Positions 46,749-53,875 of a DNA stretch of 64,000 bases are shown here, piece after piece. Origin of the DNA: Planctomycetaceae bacterium (GTDB lineage: Bacteria > Planctomycetota > Planctomycetia > Pirellulales > Thermoguttaceae); NCBI GenBank assembly GCA_021372005.1, contig JAJFVC010000048.1, positions 1 to 64,000 of the forward strand, in the 5' to 3' direction. The position numbers were made by a program, and so were the translations under genes. The notes beneath the pieces are model-generated. The model was given only the letters and a program-made list of their open reading frames with translations. It was not told where the DNA came from and did no database searches. Position 1 is the stretch's first letter, and every line of letters starts with the position of its first letter.

Positions 46749-49700
46749 ATGAGTCAACACAGTAAGTTGCAGGCGTGGGTCGAGGAAATGGCTCGCATGT
46801 GCGAGCCGGATCACATTGTTTGGATTGATGGGTCGGAGGAGGAACGCGAACGGCTGACACAAGAGGCCGCCGCCACGGGCGAAGTGGTCGTTTTGGACCA
46901 GGAAAAACTGCCCGGCTGCCTCTACCATCGCACGGCGATCAACGATGTCGCGCGGACTGAAGACCTGACGTACATCTGCACGCCGCTGCGTGAAGACGCC
47001 GGTCCGACCAACAATTGGATGTCGCCCGAGGAAGGCTATCGCCGGGCAGGCGAGATTTTCACCGGCGCGATGCGCGGCCGCACGATGTACGTCATCCCGT
47101 TTTCGATGGGCCCGGTCGGTTCGCCGTTCAGCAAGATCGGCGTCGAGCTGACCGACAGCATCTATGTGGTGCTCAACATGCGCATCATGACCCACGTCGG
47201 GGCGGACGTGCTCAAGCAGCTCAGCGGCGGCGGAGAGTTCACCAAGTGCCTGCACAGCAAGTCGGACCTGGACATCAAGCGGCGACTGATTCTCCATTTC
47301 CCCGACGACAACACGATTTGGAGCGTCGGCTCCGGCTACGGCGGCAACGTGTTGCTGGGCAAGAAGTGCCTCGCGCTGCGGATTGCCAGCCACTTGGGCC
47401 ACCGCGAAGGCTGGTTGGCCGAGCACATGTTGGTCATGGGCGTCGAGAATCCCGACGGTCGCGTGGAGTACATCGCCGCCGCGTTCCCTAGCGCTTGCGG
47501 CAAGACGAATCTCGCGATGATGATTCCGCCCGAGGGCATGAAGGTCAAGGGCTATCGCATCTGGACCGTCGGCGACGACATCGCGTGGATGCGAATCGAC
47601 ACGGACGGTCGGCTCTGGGCGATCAATCCCGAGACCGGGTTCTTCGGCGTCGCCCCGGGCACGAACTCGAAGACCAACCCGAACATGATGAAAACCATCG
47701 GTCGGAAAACCATCTACACGAACGTCGTCCTGACCAAAGACAAGACCGTGTGGTGGGAAGGCGGCGAAGGCGAACCGCCGGCCGAAGGTTGGGATTGGCA
47801 GGGCAACCCCTGGAAGCCTGGCATGAAAGACGCCAAGGGCAAGCCCGTCCACGGCGCGCATCCGAACTCGCGGTTCACGGCCCCGCTAACCCAGTGCCCC
47901 TCGCATTCGTTTCGGACCGAGCATCATCACGGCGTGCCGATTTCCGCCATCGTGTTCGGCGGTCGCCGGGCCCGACTGGCCCCATTGGTCTATGAGGCGT
48001 TTGACTGGGAGCACGGCGTGTTCGTCGGCGCGACGATGGCCTCGGAGCGCACGGCCGCGGCGTTCGGCAAAGTCGGCGAGGTGCGCCGCGACCCGATGGC
48101 CATGCTGCCGTTCTGCGGCTATCACATGGGCGACTATTTCGAGCACTGGCTGAACATGGGCCGCCGGATGGCCCACCCGCCGCGCGTGTTCCACGTCAAC
48201 TGGTTCCGCACCGACGACAACGGTCATTTTCTGTGGCCGGGCTACGGCGAGAACCTGCGCGTGATCGAGTGGATTCTCGATCGCTGCCGCGGCGAAGCCG
48301 ACGCGGTCAAGACGCCGATCGGCTACGTGCCGACCGCCGACGGGCTCGATCTGACCGGTTTGGATCTGGCGCCGGAAACGCTCAGTAAACTGTTCGCCGT
48401 CGATCGCGACGATTGGTTCAAAGAGACCGAAAACGTCGCCGCGTTCTTCCAGCGGTTCAGCAAGCGGTTCCCGCACGTGCTTTGGAACCAGTTGGAGGAG
48501 CTGCGTCAACGGCTTCGTTCGCCTTTGTCGCTGCTGAGGCCGGGCACGGCGGTTCGCCCGCTGGCCGCCGAGTTGAACCAAACGATCGAACGCGAGAATC
48601 CGCACATTTATGCGATGCTTTCGGAGTTCGGCAAGCGACTGTATTTCCCGAAGGGCATTTTGGCGCAGGCCGCCGAGGCCAAAGACAAGGCCACGCGCTA
48701 CGACGCCACGATCGGCATCGCCCGAGAAAACGGCAAGCCGATGTTCCTGCCTTCGGTGATGCGTTATTTCAACGATTTAACGCCCGGCGAGGCGTTGACC
48801 TACGCGCCGGCCACCGGATGCGCCGATCTACGCAAGCGTTGGTGCGATGAACTGGTCCATAAAAATCCGAGCCTGGCCCGCAAGAAGTTCTCGACGCCGG
48901 TGGTGACCAGCGGCGTGACGCACGCCCTGAGCCTGGTGGGCGACCTGTTCGTCGACCGGGGCGATATGGTGCTGCTGCCCGATAAGTATTGGGAAAACTA
49001 TGAGTTGCTGTTCGGTGTGCGTTACCAAGCGCAGTTGGCCACGTATCCGTTTTTCAACGCAGCCGGCGGATTCAACGTCGAAGCTTTGCGTCAGGCGTTG
49101 GCCACGCGCGCCGGCAGTTGGAAGACGATCCTGGTGCTCAATTTTCCGAACAACCCGACGGGCTACTCGGCCACGCGGGAAGAGATCGACCAGATCGTCA
49201 ACGCGCTGCGCGACGCCGCCGAGGACGGCCGCAATCTGGTCGTGGTGACCGACGACGCCTATTTCGGTCTGTTTTACGATGACGAGGTTTCCCAAGAATC
49301 GCTGTTCGCCCGACTGGCCGGCTGCCACGAGCGGCTGCTGGCCGTGAAGGTGGACGGTCCGACCAAGGAAGAGTTCGTCTGGGGGTTCCGAACCGGCATG
49401 TTGACCTTCGGCGCCCGGGCGTTTCTAAGCCACGAGGCCCTCTATCAGGCGTTGGAGAAGAAGGCGGCCGGAGCCATCCGCAGCGCGGTGTCGAACTGCT
49501 CGCACGTCGCGCAGTCGGTGCTGTCCAAAGCGATGGCGACCGACGCGCTGACCGAAGAACGTCTACAAAAAAAGGCGATCCTCGAAGCTCGAGCGAAAAA
49601 GGTGCAAGCCATTTTGGCGTCGCCCGAATATGCCGACCTTTGGCAGCCGTATCCTTTCAACGCCGGATACTTTATGTGCTTGAAGTTGAAGGGGATCGAC

Positions 49701-49868
49701 GCCGAGACGTATCGCAAACATTTGTTGGACAAGTACGGCGTCGGAGTGATCGCCGACGGCGAGCGTGATATTCGCATTGCGTTTTCGTCGGTCGACATCG
49801 GCCAGTTGGACGACTTGTACGCCACGTTGGCGACGGCCGCCCGCGAACTGCGCGGTGCAAACGGATAG
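46749..49868 (+). CDS. pckG: Fusion: GTP-dependent PEP carboxykinase + class I/II aminotransferase
   Basis: 1039 residues from ATG 46749, with GGAG about 8 nt upstream; the frame opens at 46665. Residues 1 to about 592 are a full GTP-type PEP carboxykinase (oxaloacetate + GTP to PEP + CO2). It has the P-loop FPSACGKTNLAMM with reactive Cys250, VGDDIAWMRID, and GVAPGTNSKTNPN. After about 20 residues of linker, residues from about 613 form a complete PLP aminotransferase: NFPNNPTGY (Asn798), DDAYFGLFYD, and the probable PLP Lys873 in DGPTKEEFVWGFRTG. The frame is unbroken across the join. Fusion could channel oxaloacetate between transamination and PEP formation. Fused genes, rather than sequencing error, is favoured by the smooth linker, but this needs checking. 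Confidence 0.9.
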   Translation: MSQHSKLQAWVEEMARMCEPDHIVWIDGSEEERERLTQEAAATGEVVVLDQEKLPGCLYHRTAINDVARTEDLTYICTPLREDAGPTNNWMSPEEGYRRAGEIFTGAMRGRTMYVIPFSMGPVGSPFSKIGVELTDSIYVVLNMRIMTHVGADVLKQLSGGGEFTKCLHSKSDLDIKRRLILHFPDDNTIWSVGSGYGGNVLLGKKCLALRIASHLGHREGWLAEHMLVMGVENPDGRVEYIAAAFPSACGKTNLAMMIPPEGMKVKGYRIWTVGDDIAWMRIDTDGRLWAINPETGFFGVAPGTNSKTNPNMMKTIGRKTIYTNVVLTKDKTVWWEGGEGEPPAEGWDWQGNPWKPGMKDAKGKPVHGAHPNSRFTAPLTQCPSHSFRTEHHHGVPISAIVFGGRRARLAPLVYEAFDWEHGVFVGATMASERTAAAFGKVGEVRRDPMAMLPFCGYHMGDYFEHWLNMGRRMAHPPRVFHVNWFRTDDNGHFLWPGYGENLRVIEWILDRCRGEADAVKTPIGYVPTADGLDLTGLDLAPETLSKLFAVDRDDWFKETENVAAFFQRFSKRFPHVLWNQLEELRQRLRSPLSLLRPGTAVRPLAAELNQTIERENPHIYAMLSEFGKRLYFPKGILAQAAEAKDKATRYDATIGIARENGKPMFLPSVMRYFNDLTPGEALTYAPATGCADLRKRWCDELVHKNPSLARKKFSTPVVTSGVTHALSLVGDLFVDRGDMVLLPDKYWENYELLFGVRYQAQLATYPFFNAAGGFNVEALRQALATRAGSWKTILVLNFPNNPTGYSATREEIDQIVNALRDAAEDGRNLVVVTDDAYFGLFYDDEVSQESLFARLAGCHERLLAVKVDGPTKEEFVWGFRTGMLTFGARAFLSHEALYQALEKKAAGAIRSAVSNCSHVAQSVLSKAMATDALTEERLQKKAILEARAKKVQAILASPEYADLWQPYPFNAGYFMCLKLKGIDAETYRKHLLDKYGVGVIADGERDIRIAFSSVDIGQLDDLYATLATAARELRGANG

Positions 49869-49901
49869 AACGTCTTTGTTTCAAGCGTTGATGCGGGGTG
49901 C

Positions 49902-51827
49902 ATGATGAATCAACCTTCCGAATCAGCGTTCCATCAGATCCGCGAGGAACTTTCGGCGATCTACGATCGGTCGACCGAAGGCATTTTGGTTGTCGATCCG
50001 AACACCCAGCGGATCCTGCGCGCCAATCGGGCCATCTCGGATCTGTTGGGCTACACCAATTCGGAGGTGCTTTCACTGTCGGTCGCCGACCTCCACCCGC
50101 CCAAGGCGATGCCGAACGTGTTGCAAGCGTTGGACGACCTGCGCAGCGGGCGTTCTTGGTCGACTCGCAACTTGCCGTGTCGCCGCAAGGACGGAGGGAT
50201 GATTCGCGCGGACGTTGCGGCGTGCCGCCTCGGTGACGATCGGCGACCGTTGGTGCTCGGGCTTTTCCGCGACGCCACCGCGCGAAACAAGGCCGACGAG
50301 TTGCTGCGCACCAGCGAACGACGCCACCACATGATCGCCGACAACATCGACGACATGGTCTGGACGGTCTCGTTGAATTTATCCGACGAGGAAAAATCGC
50401 GGGCCATGACCGACACCGTGGCAGTGGTCGACGCCGTCCTGAAACGATGGCGGTTTTCGTTCGTCAGTTCGGCGGCCGAGCGGGTTTTCGGCTACGCGAT
50501 GTCGGACGTGTCCGACCTGTCGCTTCGGGACATCACGACGGAGGCAACTTTTTTGAAAATCCGCGACACCATGATCCGCGGCGTCGTGGAACATCTTCCC
50601 GCAATCGACGAGCCGTCGCCACAACACGTGCTCGAAGGCCAATTTCTGGCGAAAAACGGCTCGCCGCGCTGGTGTGAAGTCGTCAGCGCCTATCTGCGCG
50701 ACGAGGACGGAATGCCGACCGATCTGATCGGCATCACACGCGACATCACCGGTCGCCGCGTCGCCGAACGGGCGCTGCGCGAGTCGGAAAGCACCTTGCG
50801 TGGGCTGTTCGAGAATCTGCCCGACGTCGTTCTGATGGTCGACGGCAAAGGCGTCATCCAATTTGCGAATCGCGGCATCGGCGAGATCGACCGCGCTGAC
50901 ATGACGGACAAGTCGAGCTTTCGACTGCTCACCCCCGAGCACCATGCGCGCTACGCCGAGGTGGTCCGGCAGGTTTTTGCCGACGGAACGCCGCAGCGAT
51001 TCGAGTGCCAGGATATTTTCGGCTGCTGGTGGTCCTGCCGGATTGTTGCACCGCCCAAGGATGCCGACACCCAACTGGCGACCATCATCGCCACGGACGT
51101 GACGCAGCAACGCGCGGCCGTCGATGCGATTCGCAAGGAGCAGGAGCTCTTGCGGCGATTGCTTGACCTTCACGAACGTGAGCGGCAACTCATGGCCTAC
51201 GACATCCACGACGGCTTCGCGCAGGATCTGGCTGGCGCGCTGTTTCGGCTTCAGGCGTTTCGCCAATCGCACGCCAAGAGGCCCGAGGCCGCATGGCAAG
51301 ATTTCGACAGCGCGGTACGGCTGCTCGGCCGCGCCATCGACGAAGCCCGCCGTCTGATCAGCGGTTTGCGGCCGCCCGTGCTCGATGAGTCAGGCATCAT
51401 CCAGGCCATCGAATATCTCGTATACGAACGCATAGCCGACGACCGGCCTCGCGTGGAGTTCATCCACGACGTGGCTTTCGAGCGACTTGCGCCGCCATTG
51501 GAAAGCGCCGTTTTTCGGATCGTGCAGGAGTCGCTGCAAAACGCCTGCCGACACAGCCAAAGCGACAAGGTCCGCATCGAGATGGTCCAGCACGGTCGTC
51601 GTATCCACATCGACGTTCGAGACTGGGGCGTGGGATTTCGGATCGAACAGGTCGAGGAGCAGCGATTCGGGTTGCAAGGCATTCGAGAGCGGGTCCGGCT
51701 GCTGGAGGGCTCCGTGGAAATCGAATCGGCCCCAGGACAAGGGACGCACATCCACGTCGAACTGCCGATGGTCGACGGCGAGGTGCCCTATTCGTCCGAC
51801 CCCGCCGATAATTTCGCCGAAGGGTGA
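49902..51827 (+). CDS. PAS-domain sensor histidine kinase, NarL-partner type
   Basis: 641 residues, apparently cytoplasmic, with no membrane helix. At least three PAS domains (about 15-130, 140-285, 295-405) precede a HisKA_3 module with the phospho-acceptor His436 in YDIHDGFAQDLAGAL. The HATPase_c domain has the N box VQESLQNACRHS and the DWGVGF and GLQGIRERV glycine motifs. HisKA_3 kinases normally pair with LuxR/NarL-type response regulators; none is in the window, so this is an orphan here. It begins 33 nt after the PEPCK fusion and may be cotranscribed. The stimulus is unknown. Confidence 0.88.
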   Translation: MMNQPSESAFHQIREELSAIYDRSTEGILVVDPNTQRILRANRAISDLLGYTNSEVLSLSVADLHPPKAMPNVLQALDDLRSGRSWSTRNLPCRRKDGGMIRADVAACRLGDDRRPLVLGLFRDATARNKADELLRTSERRHHMIADNIDDMVWTVSLNLSDEEKSRAMTDTVAVVDAVLKRWRFSFVSSAAERVFGYAMSDVSDLSLRDITTEATFLKIRDTMIRGVVEHLPAIDEPSPQHVLEGQFLAKNGSPRWCEVVSAYLRDEDGMPTDLIGITRDITGRRVAERALRESESTLRGLFENLPDVVLMVDGKGVIQFANRGIGEIDRADMTDKSSFRLLTPEHHARYAEVVRQVFADGTPQRFECQDIFGCWWSCRIVAPPKDADTQLATIIATDVTQQRAAVDAIRKEQELLRRLLDLHERERQLMAYDIHDGFAQDLAGALFRLQAFRQSHAKRPEAAWQDFDSAVRLLGRAIDEARRLISGLRPPVLDESGIIQAIEYLVYERIADDRPRVEFIHDVAFERLAPPLESAVFRIVQESLQNACRHSQSDKVRIEMVQHGRRIHIDVRDWGVGFRIEQVEEQRFGLQGIRERVRLLEGSVEIESAPGQGTHIHVELPMVDGEVPYSSDPADNFAEG

Positions 51828-51918
51828 CACGGCGTCGATTCTACGTAACACATTGCTCTCGATCATGTTAGAACGTTGCACAACCGTCGAGCCGAGGCTG
51901 AAACCGCAAGGACCGAAC

Positions 51919-51947
51919 TTGACCGCTCCGGCCGTGTCCAGTAAAGT
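51919..51947 (+). promoter_or_regulatory. Promoter of the leuA leader
   Basis: TTGACC (51919-51924) and TAAAGT (51942-51947) are separated by 17 nt. The expected start is near 51953-51955, almost on the first ATG of the leader peptide, so that peptide may be read from a leaderless end. Confidence 0.55.
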
Positions 51948-51953
51948 AGGGAT

Positions 51954-52016
51954 ATGATGGCTTTGCGAAACCTATCGGCCTTGTTGTTGCGGGCGCTTTT
52001 GGAGTGCCGGCCTTAG
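51954..52016 (+). CDS. leuL: Leucine-rich leader peptide
   Basis: A 20-codon ORF, MMALRNLSALLLRALLECRP, then TAG. Seven of twenty residues are Leu, including three in a row (codons 10-12, TTG TTG TTG) and a pair at 15-16. Its position, 250 nt before leuA, and the RNA segments around it are those of a ribosome-sensing leader. Two adjacent ATGs (51954 and 51957) can start it; AGGG sits just before. Its job would be to stall ribosomes when charged tRNA-Leu is scarce. It is too short for ordinary gene finding. Confidence 0.72.
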   Translation: MMALRNLSALLLRALLECRP

Positions 52017-52088
52017 GGTTCGTTTTGCCTGGTTTTTTGCTGAAAGAACTCGAACCCCAAGGCTGCAACCGGCTTTTGGGGTTTTTTA
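51966..52088 (+). promoter_or_regulatory. Leucine attenuator: protector, antiterminator and terminator segments
   Basis: Four RNA segments are readable. Segment 1 (51966-51979, CGAAACCTATCGGC) pairs with segment 2 (52010-52022, GCCTTAGGGTTCG) over 11 bp. Segment 2 also pairs with segment 3 (52051-52063, CGAACCCCAAGGC) at 12 of 13 positions. Segment 3 also pairs with segment 4 (52071-52081) to form the terminator. The leader stop codon (52014-52016) lies inside segment 2. A ribosome stalled on the Leu codons frees segment 2 to pair with 3 (read-through); one that reaches the stop covers segment 2, so 3 pairs with 4 (termination). Confidence 0.72.
52055..52088 (+). terminator. Attenuator terminator before leuA
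   Basis: CCCCAA (52055-52060) pairs with TTGGGG (52076-52081), extended by G-T pairs inward and A-T pairs outward. Six T follow (52082-52087). It lies 180 nt before leuA and after the leader peptide. Confidence 0.75.
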
Positions 52089-52185
52089 TTGCGTAGGTTG
52101 CGTGAGGCGAAGTTCATGGTCATCCGATACGATCCGGCGCGAGGGCGCTGCGGAAAACCGTCGAGGGCTTGGCTGGTGTTGCCCG

Positions 52186-52204
52186 GGCCGACCAAGGGTC
52201 GGCC
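52186..52204 (+). promoter_or_regulatory. Perfect hairpin between attenuator and leuA
   Basis: GGCCGACC and GGTCGGCC form an 8-bp stem with a 3-nt loop. No T-run follows directly, so it is not an ordinary terminator. The rest of 52089-52269 shows no ORF; it begins with GTAGGTTGCGTGAGGCGAAG, which resembles dispersed palindromic repeats. Confidence 0.4.
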
Positions 52205-52269
52205 TTCGGACGTTTGACGCCTGTTTTTTCTCGACATCACAGAACCTCGTGCTTAGGAGTTTTTGAACC

Positions 52270-53808
52270 ATGCCTGACGTTGATGCTTCCGCCTCACGAT
52301 CCATCGTGATCTTCGACACTACGCTGCGCGACGGCGAGCAATCGCCCGGCGCCAGCATGAACCTTTCCGAAAAAATGGAACTCGCTCAATCGCTGGTCGA
52401 CCTGGGCGTCGACGTGATCGAAGCGGGTTTTCCGATCGCCTCGCCCGGTGATTTCGAGGCCGTGCGCGACATCGCCCGAACCGTGCGCGGCTCGACCATC
52501 TGCGGCCTGGCCCGATGCCGCGACGCCGACATCGATCGCGCATGGGAAGCGGTTCAATATGCCGAGCGTCCACGCATCCACGTTTTTCTGGCGACCAGCC
52601 CAGTCCACCGTCGGTGCAAGCTGCGCATGAGCAAAGAGGAAATCATCGCCGGAGCGGTCGCCGGCGTGAAACGCGCGAAAAATCTCTGCCCGGACGTCGA
52701 ATACTCGCCCGAGGACGCCACGCGGACCGAAGACGATTTTCTGTGTCAGGTGGTCGAGGCGGCCATCGCCGCGGGCGCCACGACGATCAACATCCCCGAC
52801 ACGGTCGGATACGCCACGCCCACGCACATGGGCGACGTCATCCGAATGCTCCGCAATCGCGTGCCCAACATCGATCGGGCGGTGATCAGCGTCCACTGCC
52901 ACAACGATCTGGGAATGGCCGTGGCGAACAGTCTGGCGGCGGTCGAGGCCGGCGCGGGCCAAGTGGAATGCACGGTCAATGGACTGGGCGAGCGGGCCGG
53001 CAACTGCTCGCTTGAAGAGCTGGTCATGGCGCTGCACACTCGGCACGATTACTATCGCGACTCGACGCGCGTCGTCACCCGGCGGTTGGTGCCTACCAGT
53101 CGGCTGGTCTCCAACATCACCGGCATTCAGGTACAGCGCAACAAGGCGATCGTCGGCCGAAACGCTTTTGCCCATGAGGCCGGCATCCATCAAGACGGCA
53201 TGCTCAAAGAGCGAACCACCTACGAAATCATGCGGCCCGAGGACGTCGGCTTCGCGATGAGCGACCTGGTGCTCGGCAAGCACAGCGGGCGGGCCGCGTT
53301 GGCCGACCGCGCCAAGGCGATGGGCTACAGCATTACCGGCGACCAGATCGACGCCCTGTTCGAGCAATTCAAAATCCTGGCCGACAAAAAGAAGGACATC
53401 TACGACGCCGACATCGCTGCGCTGATCGAGCAGCAGATCCACAGCGTCACAGAAAAGTGGACGCTCGACTCCTACAAGGTGGTGTGCGGAACCGGCCAGG
53501 TGCCCGAGGTGACGCTCCGCCTGCGCCGCGGCGACGAAAAACAGTCGGTCGACGTCGCATGCGGCGACGGTCCGATCGACGCGGTGTTTCTGGCCATCGA
53601 GCAGGCGACGGGCCTGTCGGTGGTCTGCCGCGATTTCAACGTCCACAGCGTTACGGTCGGCAAGGACGCCCAAGGCGAGGTGTTGGTCCAAGTGGAGCAC
53701 AACGGCCAACTGTACCGCGGCCGGGCCGTGTCGACCGACAGCGTCGAGGCCAGCGCCAAGGCGTTTTTGAACGCCATGAACCGGATCGCGGCGATCGGCA
53801 ACCCGTAG
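52270..53808 (+). CDS. leuA: 2-isopropylmalate synthase
   Basis: First committed step of leucine synthesis: 2-oxoisovalerate + acetyl-CoA to 2-isopropylmalate. 512 residues. FDTTLRDGEQSPG (15-27) is the HMGL-like barrel signature, SVHCHNDLGMA the metal-binding His-x-His, then ECTVNGLGERAGN and EAGIHQDG. The C-terminal region (about 390-505) is the regulatory LeuA dimer domain, expected to bind leucine for feedback control. TAGGAG lies 10 nt before the ATG. The leader peptide and attenuator upstream add transcriptional control. No other leu gene follows. Confidence 0.95.
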   Translation: MPDVDASASRSIVIFDTTLRDGEQSPGASMNLSEKMELAQSLVDLGVDVIEAGFPIASPGDFEAVRDIARTVRGSTICGLARCRDADIDRAWEAVQYAERPRIHVFLATSPVHRRCKLRMSKEEIIAGAVAGVKRAKNLCPDVEYSPEDATRTEDDFLCQVVEAAIAAGATTINIPDTVGYATPTHMGDVIRMLRNRVPNIDRAVISVHCHNDLGMAVANSLAAVEAGAGQVECTVNGLGERAGNCSLEELVMALHTRHDYYRDSTRVVTRRLVPTSRLVSNITGIQVQRNKAIVGRNAFAHEAGIHQDGMLKERTTYEIMRPEDVGFAMSDLVLGKHSGRAALADRAKAMGYSITGDQIDALFEQFKILADKKKDIYDADIAALIEQQIHSVTEKWTLDSYKVVCGTGQVPEVTLRLRRGDEKQSVDVACGDGPIDAVFLAIEQATGLSVVCRDFNVHSVTVGKDAQGEVLVQVEHNGQLYRGRAVSTDSVEASAKAFLNAMNRIAAIGNP

Positions 53809-53875
53809 CTGCATCACCGCTCGCAACAAAAACCGTTTTGTCGTCATGCGGCGACGCCATGGAGGTCGTAACGTC

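Noticed and set aside
51828-52269. T-box leader for leuA
   Set aside because: No T-box consensus was found; the Leu-rich ORF and alternative hairpins explain the region better.
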